Assembly (NCBI RefSeq): GCF_027912535.1
Contig: NZ_CP115465.1
Location: forward strand, 2,274,001-2,338,000
DNA: 64,000 nt
Direction: 5' to 3'
Origin: Brevundimonas sp. NIBR11
GTDB lineage: Bacteria > Pseudomonadota > Alphaproteobacteria > Caulobacterales > Caulobacteraceae
Under the pieces are notes generated by a model. That model saw only the letters and a program-made list of their open reading frames with translations, made no database searches and was not told where the DNA came from. Position 1 is the first letter of the stretch; the number at the start of each line of letters is the position of its first letter. A program made the translations under genes and the position numbers. This document shows, piece by piece, positions 35,358 through 43,981 of this stretch.

Positions 35358-35705
35358 ATGTCCTACATCACCGGCTTCCTGATCCCCGTCCCCGCCGAGA
35401 ACAAGGAGCGCTACCGCAAGTCCGCGGAGGTCAGCTGGCCCCTGTTCAAGGAGTTCGGCGCGCTCGAACAGGTCGAGACCTGGGGCGACAATGTCCCGGG
35501 CGGCGAGCACACCTCCTTCCCCATGGCCGTGAAGGCGGAAGAGAGCGAGGTCGTCGTCTTCTCGTGGCTGAAATGGCCGGACAAGGCGACCGCCGACGCC
35601 GCCTGGCAGAAGATGATGGAAGACCCGCGCTTCGAAGGCATGGACATGCCGTTCGACGGTAAGCGGATGATGTGGGGCGGTTTCGAACCTATCTTCGAGA
35701 GCTGA
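35358..35705 (+). CDS. DUF1428-family protein
   Basis: A 115-residue protein of the RNA-signal-recognition-particle-mislabelled DUF1428 family, a dimeric alpha-beta barrel fold. The start MSYITGFLIPVPAENKERYR, mid-section EVVVFSWLKWPDK and end MPFDGKRMMWGGFEPI are diagnostic. Function unknown. GGAG precedes ATG. It follows the PhnB-like gene after about 100 bases and often neighbours such VOC and DHFR-like genes. Confidence 0.88.
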   Translation: MSYITGFLIPVPAENKERYRKSAEVSWPLFKEFGALEQVETWGDNVPGGEHTSFPMAVKAEESEVVVFSWLKWPDKATADAAWQKMMEDPRFEGMDMPFDGKRMMWGGFEPIFES

Positions 35706-35769
35706 TCCCGCTGAGCCAAGCCGGCAGGGCCTGTGACGCCTCCCCAGCGGGAGACCCCGTCACAAGGCC

Positions 35770-35801
35770 TTGACCGTTCCACTGTTACATCATAGTGGAA
35801 C
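35770..35801 (+). promoter_or_regulatory. yerC/his operon promoter with perfect inverted repeat
   Basis: GTTCCACT at 35776-35783 and AGTGGAAC at 35794-35801 form a perfect 8-bp inverted repeat with a 10-base spacer, ending six bases before the yerC start. TTGACC at 35770-35775 is a good -35 element directly abutting the left half. Such a placement fits autorepression by the TrpR-like YerC. There is no T-run, so it is not a terminator. Confidence 0.6.
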
Positions 35802-35807
35802 ACAGAC

Positions 35808-36128
35808 ATGTCCGCCCCACTTTCCAAGAAGGCCATCGATAAGGCCGCCGACGACCGGCTGGCGCTTTATGACGCCCTGCTGTCGCTGAAGACGCCGGCG
35901 GAGCTGGACGCCTTCCTGTCGGACCTCTGCACCCCCGCCGAACTGCGCGCCTTTTCCGAGCGGTGGGCGGTGGCCCGGCTGCTGGACGAGGGACTGAAGA
36001 CCTATCGGGAGATCGGCGCGGAGGCGGGCGCCAGCCCCACCACCGTCGTCCGCGTCGCGCGTTTCCTGCGCGAGATGGATCATCAGGGCTATCGCCTCGT
36101 TCTCGATCGCCTGACCAAGAAAGCCTGA
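35808..36128 (+). CDS. YerC/YecD-family TrpR-like regulator
   Basis: A 106-residue helical protein of the Trp-repressor superfamily: DALLSLKTPAELDAFLSDLC, ERWAVARLLDEGLKTYREIG, then the HTH EAGASPTTVVRVARFL. YerC proteins frequently head histidine operons in alphaproteobacteria. It starts 6 bases after a perfect inverted repeat and ends six bases before hisG, so it is cotranscribed with the his genes and is the likely regulator. The ligand is unknown. Confidence 0.85.
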   Translation: MSAPLSKKAIDKAADDRLALYDALLSLKTPAELDAFLSDLCTPAELRAFSERWAVARLLDEGLKTYREIGAEAGASPTTVVRVARFLREMDHQGYRLVLDRLTKKA

Positions 36129-36134
36129 CTTGCC

Positions 36135-37016
36135 ATGAGTACCGTCCAGGGGCGACTTCGCATCGCCGTGCAGAAATCCGGCCGCCTGGCCGACCGCAGT
36201 CTCGACCTCGTGCGGGACGCCGGCCTGCGCGTCGTGAAGGGGGCGAACGACCTGCTCTACAAGGTCGAGAACTATCCGATCGACCTGCTGCGCGTGCGTG
36301 ACGACGACATCCCCACCTTTGTGGCGGACGGGGTCTGCGACCTCGGCATCGTCGGGGAGAATGTGCTGGAAGAGGGCAAGAATGGCGGGGCCAATGCCTC
36401 GGTCGTGATGCCGTTGGGGTTCGGGAAATGCACCCTGAAGCTCGCCTGTCCGCCGACGCTGGACTACGCAGGGCCGGCATCGCTGGAGGGGCTGCGGATC
36501 GCGACGTCCTATCCGAGGATCCTCAAACGCTATCTGGATGAGCAGGGCGTCCAGGCCGACACCGTCGTCATGCGCGGCGCGGTCGAGGTCGCGCCCCGGC
36601 TGAAGCTGGCGGCGGCGATCTGCGATCTGGTGTCGACCGGCGCGACGCTGGAAGCCAACGGTCTTGTCGCCAAGGAGACGGTGTTCGAGAGTCAGGCCGT
36701 GCTGATCCAGTCGCCTGTCGCGCCTGAGCCGGGCCTGCAGCACCTGCTAGATTCGGTCATCGAGCGGATGGCGGGCGTGGTGTCCTCCCAAGGGGCGAAA
36801 TACGTGATGCTGAACGCACCGCGCTCGGCGCTGGACCAGATCACGGCGATCCTGCCCGGAGCGGGCGCGCCGACGGTCATGCCTCTGATGGGACGCGACG
36901 ATGCGGTCGCGGTCCACGCCGTCTGCCAAGAGGCCGTTTTCTGGGAGACCCTCGAGAAGCTGAAGGCGGCAGGCGCTTCGGCCATCCTCGTCCTCCCCAT
37001 CGAGAAGATGATGTGA
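36135..37016 (+). CDS. hisG: ATP phosphoribosyltransferase
   Basis: A 293-residue enzyme for the first step of histidine synthesis, joining ATP and PRPP. LRIAVQKSGRLADRS at the start, GVCDLGIVGENVLEE, and the PRPP-binding ICDLVSTGATLEANGL are the family signatures. The length and a regulatory-type C-terminal domain (from about 220) fit the long, self-regulated form that does not need HisZ. It is translationally coupled to hisD: the stop and next start share TGATG. Confidence 0.95.
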   Translation: MSTVQGRLRIAVQKSGRLADRSLDLVRDAGLRVVKGANDLLYKVENYPIDLLRVRDDDIPTFVADGVCDLGIVGENVLEEGKNGGANASVVMPLGFGKCTLKLACPPTLDYAGPASLEGLRIATSYPRILKRYLDEQGVQADTVVMRGAVEVAPRLKLAAAICDLVSTGATLEANGLVAKETVFESQAVLIQSPVAPEPGLQHLLDSVIERMAGVVSSQGAKYVMLNAPRSALDQITAILPGAGAPTVMPLMGRDDAVAVHAVCQEAVFWETLEKLKAAGASAILVLPIEKMM

Positions 37017-38338
37017 TGCCCCCGTCTGTCTTCAAACGCATAGATTGGGCGACATTGGATGCGGCGGGGCGGCGCGAGGCCCTGGCCCGGCCGAAGCAGC
37101 GATCGGAAGCGAACGTCGTGGACGCCGTGCGCGCCATCTTCGATGACGTGGAAGCGCGCGGCGGCGCGGCCGTGACGGAGTGGGCGATCAAGCTGGACGG
37201 CTTCGCGCCGCGCCGGATCGCTATCACTGAGGCGGTCGTGGCCGAGGCGCGCGACGCCCTGCCCCCCGCCGATACGCGGGCGCTGCGGGTCGCGACGGAG
37301 AACGTCCGGGTCTTCCATCAGGCGACGGTTCCGGAGGACTCGAAATCGGTCGAGACGACGCCGGGCGTGACGTCGAAGATCGTCTGGCGGCCCATCGGGG
37401 CGGCGGGTCTCTATGTGCCCGGCGGGACGGCGCCGCTCTTCTCTTCACTCCTTATGCTGGCTATTCCGGCGGGTGTCGCAGGGGTCGAGACGAGGGTCGC
37501 GGTGACGCCGCCGTCGAAGGACGGATCGGCTCATCCGGCCATGATCCTGGCGGCGGCCGAGGCGGGACTGGACGCGCTCTGGCTGATCGGCGGGGCGCAG
37601 GCGATCGCGGCGATGACGTTCGGCGTAACGCTGGAGGACGGCGAGATCCCCGCCTGTGACAAGCTGTTCGGACCGGGCAACGCCTATGTGGCCGAGGCCA
37701 AGCGATATGCGTCCTCCCTGCCCGGCGGGCCGAGCGCGGACATGCCGGCGGGGCCGTCGGAACTGCTGGTCATCGCCGACCGGAGCGCCGACGCGGACCT
37801 GGTGGCCGCCGACCTGTTGAGCCAAGCCGAGCACGACGCGGACGCCCAGGTGGTGCTGGTCGCTGACCGGGTCGCGACCATCGATGCGGTGTTGGAAGAG
37901 GTCGAGGAGCAGGTCTCCACCTTGCCTCGCCAAGCCATCGCGCGAACGTCGCTCGCCGAGGCGCGGGCGGTGCTGGTGTCCGATCTGGACGAGGCGGTCG
38001 CGGTGTCGAACCTCTATGGACCCGAGCACCTCGCGCTGCATGTCGAGAACGCGGAAGCGCTGGTGCCAAAAATCCGGGCGGCGGGGGCGGTGTTCGTCGG
38101 GCGATGGGCGGCCGAGACTCTCGGCGACTATGCAGCGGGTCCGAGCCACGTCCTGCCCACCGACGGCGGGGCGCGGACCTTGGGCGGGATCACCACCGCC
38201 AGCTTCATGACTTCAATGTCGGTGCAGACGGTGACCGAGGCCGGCGCCGAACGGTTGGGGCCTATCGCGGCGCGGCTGGCGCGACTGGAAGGGTTGGAGG
38301 CCCACGCGCGGGCAGCCGATCTAAGGAGCGTGCCGTGA
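37016..38338 (+). CDS. hisD: Histidinol dehydrogenase
   Basis: A 440-residue zinc enzyme that carries out the last two oxidations to histidine. GLYVPGGTAPLFSSLLMLAIPA binds NAD; GPGNAYVAEAKR, DLLSQAEHDADAQVVLV and YGPEHLALHVEN carry zinc and catalytic residues; AGPSHVLPT closes the site. The start is ATG 37016 overlapping the hisG stop; GTG 37013 is an alternative. The next gene starts GTGA inside the stop. Confidence 0.97.
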   Translation: MPPSVFKRIDWATLDAAGRREALARPKQRSEANVVDAVRAIFDDVEARGGAAVTEWAIKLDGFAPRRIAITEAVVAEARDALPPADTRALRVATENVRVFHQATVPEDSKSVETTPGVTSKIVWRPIGAAGLYVPGGTAPLFSSLLMLAIPAGVAGVETRVAVTPPSKDGSAHPAMILAAAEAGLDALWLIGGAQAIAAMTFGVTLEDGEIPACDKLFGPGNAYVAEAKRYASSLPGGPSADMPAGPSELLVIADRSADADLVAADLLSQAEHDADAQVVLVADRVATIDAVLEEVEEQVSTLPRQAIARTSLAEARAVLVSDLDEAVAVSNLYGPEHLALHVENAEALVPKIRAAGAVFVGRWAAETLGDYAAGPSHVLPTDGGARTLGGITTASFMTSMSVQTVTEAGAERLGPIAARLARLEGLEAHARAADLRSVP

Positions 38339-39762
38339 CCCTGCCCGCCCCCTATTCACCTCTCGTCACCGGCGGCGAGGGCCTGGAGAAATATCCCGGC
38401 GAGCCGACGGCGCTGCAGGCGCGGATGGCGCAGGTCTATGGCGTCGCCGCCGATCAAGTGCTGGCGGTACGCGGCCTGACGCACGGGCTGGAACTGGTCT
38501 GGCGCATGGCGGCGAGGGATGGACGATCGGTCGAGGCGCCCGAAGCCGAGCCCTATGCCGAGCTGGGTCGCATCTATCGCCCCGGCGACGGCGAACGGGC
38601 GGCGGTGGTGATCCGCGCGCTGGGGTCTGCCGAGGCCGTGGTCGAGATGGCGGAACGCGTCGCGCCTGCTCTCCTGATTGTGGACGAAGGGCTGGTCGAG
38701 TTCTCAGACGCGCCGTCGGCGGCGACACTCGTTTCGCAGCACGCCAATCTGGTGGTTCTGCGGAGCCTGTCGATGGCCCATGGTTTGGCCGGCGCACGAG
38801 TCGGCGCGGCGCTGGCTCGGGCGGAGACGCTGGCGCTGCTCGCCGAGGTGGTCGAGCCCTATGCCTTGCCCGCCCCCCTGGTGCGGCTGGCGATGCAGGC
38901 GCTGGACCCGTCCCGGATGATCGAGACGGCGGAGCGGATTGCAGCCGTCCGACGCGAGCGCGAGCGGCTGGTGCGAGAAATCGGCCGGACCATGGTGGTC
39001 GAGAAAGGCGCGGGGCCGATCCTGATGGCGCGGCCTTCGGACTTGGAGGCGACACTGGGCGAACTGGCGAAGTACGGTGTGGCGGCAGACCGGTCGGGCG
39101 ACCGGCTGAGGCTGCCGGTGTCGATCAAGGCCGAGGTCAACGACCGGCTGTTGACGGCGCTCGGCCTGACGCCGGCCAAGGCGCGGTCGCATCGGGTCGG
39201 GCAGGCCGTGCGCGACACCAAGGAGACGCGCATCGTCTGCGCCGTCGATCTGGACGCGACGGGACCGATCAGGATCGAGACCGGCGTCGGCTTCTTCGAC
39301 CACATGCTGGAGCAGGTGGCCGCGCACGGAGGGTTCTCCCTGCGGCTGTCGTGCGAGGGCGACCTGCACACCGACCCTCACCACACCATCGAGGACTCGG
39401 CCATCGCACTGGGTCTGGCGCTGAAACAGGCGCTGGGCGAGCGACGCGGGATCGCGCGCTACGGCTTCGTCCTGGCCATGGACGAGGCGCAGGCGAACGT
39501 GGCCATCGACCTGTCGGGACGCCCCTATCCGCTGTTCGAGGGGACGTTCGCGACGCCTTTCATCGGCGAGTACCGCACTGACCTGACGGCGCATGTCTTC
39601 CGCTCGCTGGCCGAGGCGATGGGGGCGGCGGTGCACATCTCCGTCACCGGCGACGACGACCACCACAAGACCGAGGCCGTCTACAAGGGCTTCGGCCGAG
39701 CGCTGCGACAGGCGATCCGGATCGAGGGCGATGTGGTGCCCTCGACCAAGGGTGTGCTGTGA
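38335..39762 (+). CDS. hisB: Fused degenerate HisC domain + imidazoleglycerol-phosphate dehydratase
   Basis: A 475-residue fusion. Residues 1-283 align with HisC aminotransferase (AVRGLTHGLELV, LLIVDEGLVEFSD, LVVLRSLSMAHGLAGARVG, VVEPYALPAPLVRLAMQAL), but the PLP lysine in LSKxxGLAG is Met147. The DEAY tyrosine is Leu, and the CNPNNPTG segment is gone with about 25-35 residues. Residues 284-475 are a complete HisB dehydratase: FFDHMLEQVAAHGGF, HTDPHHTIEDSA, DDDHHKTEAVYKGFGRAL with its metal histidines. So HisB activity is expected, HisC activity not. Starts GTGA in hisD. Confidence 0.9.
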   Translation: MTLPAPYSPLVTGGEGLEKYPGEPTALQARMAQVYGVAADQVLAVRGLTHGLELVWRMAARDGRSVEAPEAEPYAELGRIYRPGDGERAAVVIRALGSAEAVVEMAERVAPALLIVDEGLVEFSDAPSAATLVSQHANLVVLRSLSMAHGLAGARVGAALARAETLALLAEVVEPYALPAPLVRLAMQALDPSRMIETAERIAAVRRERERLVREIGRTMVVEKGAGPILMARPSDLEATLGELAKYGVAADRSGDRLRLPVSIKAEVNDRLLTALGLTPAKARSHRVGQAVRDTKETRIVCAVDLDATGPIRIETGVGFFDHMLEQVAAHGGFSLRLSCEGDLHTDPHHTIEDSAIALGLALKQALGERRGIARYGFVLAMDEAQANVAIDLSGRPYPLFEGTFATPFIGEYRTDLTAHVFRSLAEAMGAAVHISVTGDDDHHKTEAVYKGFGRALRQAIRIEGDVVPSTKGVL

Positions 39763-40358
39763 CCGTCGTCATCGTCCACCTCGGCGCGGGGAATACCGCC
39801 TCGGTCCAGTTCGCGCTGGAGCGGTTGGGCGCCGACGTCGTCGTGACCTCGGAGGCGAGCGTGATCGCCGACGCGGAGCGAGTGGTGCTGCCGGGGGTGG
39901 GAGCCGCCGGCTATGCGATGGAGCAGATGGCGGCGCTGGGTCTGGTGAAGGTCATCAAAGCGTTCGAGCGTCCCCTGATCGGGCTGTGCCTCGGCCAACA
40001 GTTGCTGTTCGCCGAGAGCGAGGAGAACGGGGGCGCGACGATGCTGGGGTTCATTCCTGGCCGGGTGACCCGGATGCCTGTTCGTGACGATCTGCCGGTG
40101 CCGCACATGGGTTGGTCGCAGCTTCGGAGCCTGGCCGACGATCCGATCCTGGACGGAGTCAAAGAGGGCGACTACGCCTACTTCGTCCACTCATTTGTCT
40201 GCCCGGACACAGCGTCGACCATCGCCTGCGCGGACTATGGGGCCGAGGTGCCGGCCATGGTCCGGACGGGCAATCGCTGGGGCTGTCAATTCCACCCGGA
40301 GCGATCGGCGAAGGCGGGCGCGCGGATATTGCAGAACTTCCTGGAGTTGCCGGCATGA
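39759..40358 (+). CDS. hisH: Imidazole glycerol phosphate synthase, glutaminase subunit
   Basis: A 199-residue class I glutamine amidotransferase that supplies ammonia to HisF. The nucleophile is in IGLCLGQQLLF, and the His-Glu pair is in FHPERSAKAG; the oxyanion segment LPGVGAAGYAM is present. The start GTG overlaps the previous stop by four bases, and the end overlaps hisA by four bases. Confidence 0.96.
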   Translation: MTVVIVHLGAGNTASVQFALERLGADVVVTSEASVIADAERVVLPGVGAAGYAMEQMAALGLVKVIKAFERPLIGLCLGQQLLFAESEENGGATMLGFIPGRVTRMPVRDDLPVPHMGWSQLRSLADDPILDGVKEGDYAYFVHSFVCPDTASTIACADYGAEVPAMVRTGNRWGCQFHPERSAKAGARILQNFLELPA

Positions 40359-41098
40359 TCGTCTATCCCGCCATCGACCTGCGGAACGGCGTCTGCGTGC
40401 GGCTGATGCACGGGCGGTTCAATCAGGTGACCGAATACGATCAGGTCCCGGCGGCGCGGCTGGCGGCCTTCGCGGCGGAGGGTGCGACCTGGGTCCATGT
40501 CGTCGATCTGGACGGCGCGGAGGCCGGGCGCGCGATGCAGCACCAACTGATCGGCGAGCTGGCCGGCAGCATCGATGTAAAGATCCAGTCCGGCGGCGGC
40601 GTGCGCGACGTGGATGACGTCGAGGCCCTGTTGAACGCGGGTGTGTCGCGGGTGGTGGTCGGGTCGCTTGCGGTCAGCAATCCGGTCGTGGTCGCGACCT
40701 GGCTGGAGCGTTTCAGCCCGGATCGCCTCACCCTGGCGTTCGACGTGAAGGTCGGCGAGGACGGCGTGCCCGTGCCGGCGCTGAAGGGCTGGACCGAGGC
40801 GGCGGGCGTGGATCTGTGGGCCGCGTTGGATCGTTATCCGGCGGGCACGCTGAAGCATGTGCTGATCACCGATGTGGGTCGGGACGGAGCGTTGACGGGG
40901 CCGAACCTGGAACTGCTGGCCGAGGTGCTCCAGCGACGTCCGGAGCTGAAGGTGCAGGCGTCTGGAGGAGTCTCGTCGATCGAGGACATCCTGGCCGCCA
41001 AGGCCATCGGCTGTGACGGCGCCATCGTCGGACGAGCCATCTATGAGGGCCGGTTCACGGCTCGACAGGCCATAGAGGCGGTAGAGGCGGTTCAGTGA
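40355..41098 (+). CDS. hisA: ProFAR isomerase (HisA)
   Basis: A 247-residue TIM-barrel isomerase opening the ribose ring of ProFAR. The catalytic Asp is in YPAIDLRNG, the phosphate sites in SGGGVRD and ASGGVSS, and the second catalytic Asp in ITDVGRDGALTGPN. ATGA overlap with hisH, four-base overlap with hisF; all his genes here are coupled this way. Confidence 0.97.
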   Translation: MIVYPAIDLRNGVCVRLMHGRFNQVTEYDQVPAARLAAFAAEGATWVHVVDLDGAEAGRAMQHQLIGELAGSIDVKIQSGGGVRDVDDVEALLNAGVSRVVVGSLAVSNPVVVATWLERFSPDRLTLAFDVKVGEDGVPVPALKGWTEAAGVDLWAALDRYPAGTLKHVLITDVGRDGALTGPNLELLAEVLQRRPELKVQASGGVSSIEDILAAKAIGCDGAIVGRAIYEGRFTARQAIEAVEAVQ

Positions 41099-41862
41099 CC
41101 GCGCGGCGCATCATTCCGTGCCTCGACGTCAAGGATGGCCGGGTCGTGAAGGGCGTGCAGTTCGAGGGGCATGTCGACATGGGCGACGCCTCGGAGCTCG
41201 CTGCCCGCTACCGCGATCAGGGGGCAGACGAGCTGGTCTTCTACGACATCACGGCTAGCCCCGAGGGGCGGACGCTGGACTATGGCTGGGTGCGGGATAT
41301 CGCGCGGCTGCTGGACATACCCTTCTGCGTGGCGGGCGGGATCCGGACGGTGAACCAGGCGGCGACCTGTCTCGACAACGGGGCGGACAAGGTCTCGATC
41401 AACTCCCCGGCCCTGGAGCGGCCCGAGTTGATCACCGAGATGGCCGAGCGGCTGGGGTCCCAGTGCGTGGTGGTCGGGGTCGATAGCCGGCGCGAGGACG
41501 GCGACTACGTCGTGCATAAATACACGGGCGATCCGGATGCGCGCCGTCTGGCCGGGCGGCGGACGATGGACTGGATCGTGGAGGCGCAGGAGCGCGGTGC
41601 CGGGGAGATCGTGCTGAACTGCATCGATCAGGACGGGGTCCGGAAGGGCTATGACACCGCTCAGCTGGCTGATGCACGGTCGCGGCTGACCATTCCGCTC
41701 GTGGCCTCGGGCGGGGCTGGGTCGGAGTCGCATTTTCTGGACGTTTTTGATCGGGCCAATGTGTCTGGAGCACTGGCGGCCAGCGTCTTCCACTCCGGCC
41801 AGATCGCAGTGCCGGACCTGAAGGCCTTCCTGGCCGGCGCGGGCGTGGAGGTGAGACAATGA
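41095..41862 (+). CDS. hisF: Imidazole glycerol phosphate synthase, cyclase subunit
   Basis: A 255-residue TIM-barrel partner of HisH. IIPCLDVKDGRVVKGV carries the catalytic Asp, and VNCID-like LNCIDQDGVRKGYD carries the second; GGIRTV and ASGGAGS bind phosphates. Starts GTGA in hisA and overlaps the hisIE start as ATGA. Confidence 0.97.
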   Translation: MTARRIIPCLDVKDGRVVKGVQFEGHVDMGDASELAARYRDQGADELVFYDITASPEGRTLDYGWVRDIARLLDIPFCVAGGIRTVNQAATCLDNGADKVSINSPALERPELITEMAERLGSQCVVVGVDSRREDGDYVVHKYTGDPDARRLAGRRTMDWIVEAQERGAGEIVLNCIDQDGVRKGYDTAQLADARSRLTIPLVASGGAGSESHFLDVFDRANVSGALAASVFHSGQIAVPDLKAFLAGAGVEVRQ

Positions 41863-42485
41863 GCATCAATCCGGACACTCTCGATTTCGCCAAGGGCGGC
41901 GGCCTGATCCCCGCCGTGGTGCAGGATGCCGACACGCTTCAGGTGCTGACGCTGGCCTATGTGGACCGGGCGGCGCTTGAGGAAACGATCGAGTCCCGTG
42001 AAGCGACCTTCTTCTCCCGCTCGCGCGGGGGACGGTGGCGAAAGGGCGAGACCTCGGGCAACAGGCTCAAGGTGGTCGGGATCGCGGCCGACTGCGACGG
42101 GGATGCCTTGGTGCTGTCGGTGCGGCCGATGGGACCGGCCTGTCACCTTGGGACCACCAGCTGTTTCGGCGATGAGGACGCGCCGGGTCTGGGTCGAATT
42201 GCGCGGCTGGAGCGGACCATCGCCGAACGGGCTGCGGCCGATCCGGAGACGAGCTGGACCGCCAGACTGCTGGCTAAGGGCCCGAAACGGGTGGCGCAGA
42301 AGGTCGGCGAGGAAGGCGTGGAGACCGCTCTGGCGGGCGCCGCGGGGCCTGACGAAGAAGTCGCATCCGAGGCGGCGGACCTGATCTATCACTTGCTCGT
42401 TCTGTTACGGGCGCGTCACTTGTCGTTTCAGGACGTTCTGGACGTGTTGGCCACGCGCGAGCGACCGGCCAAACAACCACGATAA
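41859..42485 (+). CDS. hisI: Bifunctional phosphoribosyl-AMP cyclohydrolase / phosphoribosyl-ATP pyrophosphatase
   Basis: A 208-residue HisI-HisE fusion performing steps two and three of the pathway. HisI half (1-115): FFSRSRGG, WRKGETSGN, the zinc motif CDGDAL and GPACHLGTTSCF. HisE half (about 118-205): LERTIAERAAADPETSW, EEGVETALAG, SEAADLIYHLLVLL (MazG-type acidic helices). It is the last his gene; zwf starts 38 bases later with only a weak hairpin between. Confidence 0.95.
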   Translation: MSINPDTLDFAKGGGLIPAVVQDADTLQVLTLAYVDRAALEETIESREATFFSRSRGGRWRKGETSGNRLKVVGIAADCDGDALVLSVRPMGPACHLGTTSCFGDEDAPGLGRIARLERTIAERAAADPETSWTARLLAKGPKRVAQKVGEEGVETALAGAAGPDEEVASEAADLIYHLLVLLRARHLSFQDVLDVLATRERPAKQPR

Positions 42486-42523
42486 ACGACGGGGCCACAT
42501 CCCCGACAGGGAGACAGGCAGGC

Positions 42524-43981
42524 ATGACGGCTTTGGTGCTGTTCGGCGGCGGCGGCGATCTGGCGATGCGCATGCTGCTGCCCTCGCTCTATTTCCTCGA
42601 GCACGACGGCCTGCTGCCCGACGGCCTGAAGATCATCGGCGCCGCCCGCTCGGACGAAAGCCGCGAGGAATACGTCGGCAAGGTCCGCGCGGCCGTCGAG
42701 GGCAAGGCCAAGGCCGACGACGCCTGGGATGAGGCGAGCTGGACCCGGCTGGAAAGCCGCCTCGACTACCTCGCCGTCGACGCCACCTCGACCGAGAGCC
42801 TGAAACCGCTGAGGGACAAGGTCGGCGACGGGTCGGTGACTTCCTTCCTGGCCGTCTCCCCGTCCCTCTACGCGAAGATCGTCACGGCGATGCGCGCCGC
42901 CGGATTGGCCGAGCCGGAGGATCGGGTCGTGCTGGAGAAGCCGGTTGGGCGCGATCTCGAGAGCTTCCGCGCCATCGACGACGCGGTCGCCGATGCGTTC
43001 AGCGAACAGCAGGTCTTCCGCATCGACCACTACCTGGGCAAGGAGACCGTTCAGAACCTGATCGCCCTTCGCTTCGGCAACGTCATCTTCGAGCCTTTGT
43101 GGAACAACCTGTCGATCGACCACGTCCAGATCACGGTCGGCGAGACAGTCGGGGTCGGCGATCGCTGGCCCTACTATGATGAATACGGCGCGCTCAGGGA
43201 CATGCTGCAGAACCACATGCTGCAGCTGTTGTGTCTGGTGGCGATGGAGCCGCCGAGTGACCTCGATCCTGACTCGGTGCGAAACGAGAAGGTGAAGGTG
43301 CTGCGCTCGTTGCGCCATGTCACCGACGAGGACGCGGAACGGGTCACGGTGCGCGGTCAGTATGTGTCGGGCACGGTCGAGGGCAATCGGGTGCCCGGGT
43401 ACGACGAGGAGCGCGGGGCCGATAGCGACACCGAGACCTTCGTCGCCATCCGGGCGGACATCGACAACTGGCGCTGGGCCGGCGTGCCCTTCTTCATGCG
43501 GACCGGAAAGCGGCTGCCGGAGAAGCGGACCGAGATCGTCATCCAGTTCAAGCCGGTGCCGCATTCCATCTTCGGTCAGGACGCGCGCGACGAGGAAAGC
43601 GCCAACCGGATGATCATCGAGTTGCAGCCCGAGGAAGACATCTCCCTGACAGTGATGAACAAGAAGCCCGGGCTGGATCAGCGGATGCAACTTCAGCCGA
43701 TCAAGATGAGCCTGTCCTGGGGGGTGGGCGGCAAGGGCGATGCGCCGCCGCGCCGCCGGATCGCCTATGAGCGGCTCCTGCTGGACGCGCTCAACGGCGA
43801 CTCGACCCTGTTCGTGCGGCGCGACGAGGCCGAGAAGGCCTGGGAGTGGGTCGACGGGGTGTCCCAGGCCTGGGTCGACGGCAAGGTGAAGCCCCAGCCC
43901 TATCGTGCCGGGACCTGGGGTCCGGACGCCTCCGACATGCTGATCGCGCGCACGGGCCGGGACTGGAACACGCAGGAATGA
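42524..43981 (+). CDS. zwf: Glucose-6-phosphate 1-dehydrogenase
   Basis: A 485-residue enzyme feeding glucose-6-phosphate into the Entner-Doudoroff route. Nucleotide-binding GGGGDLAMR at the start, then RIDHYLGKE at about 166-174, containing the substrate-binding His/Tyr/Lys signature, and FFMRTGKRLPEK near the end. Length is usual. The start follows a GGGAGACAGGCAGG purine-rich region; it overlaps pgl by four bases at its stop. Confidence 0.97.
   Translation: MTALVLFGGGGDLAMRMLLPSLYFLEHDGLLPDGLKIIGAARSDESREEYVGKVRAAVEGKAKADDAWDEASWTRLESRLDYLAVDATSTESLKPLRDKVGDGSVTSFLAVSPSLYAKIVTAMRAAGLAEPEDRVVLEKPVGRDLESFRAIDDAVADAFSEQQVFRIDHYLGKETVQNLIALRFGNVIFEPLWNNLSIDHVQITVGETVGVGDRWPYYDEYGALRDMLQNHMLQLLCLVAMEPPSDLDPDSVRNEKVKVLRSLRHVTDEDAERVTVRGQYVSGTVEGNRVPGYDEERGADSDTETFVAIRADIDNWRWAGVPFFMRTGKRLPEKRTEIVIQFKPVPHSIFGQDARDEESANRMIIELQPEEDISLTVMNKKPGLDQRMQLQPIKMSLSWGVGGKGDAPPRRRIAYERLLLDALNGDSTLFVRRDEAEKAWEWVDGVSQAWVDGKVKPQPYRAGTWGPDASDMLIARTGRDWNTQE

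Noticed and set aside
38335..39183. HisC-like part read as a frameshift or assembly artefact
   Set aside because: The frame is uninterrupted for 475 codons, flanks are coupled with correct overlaps, and codon use is uniform; loss of active residues is spread across the domain rather than at one site.
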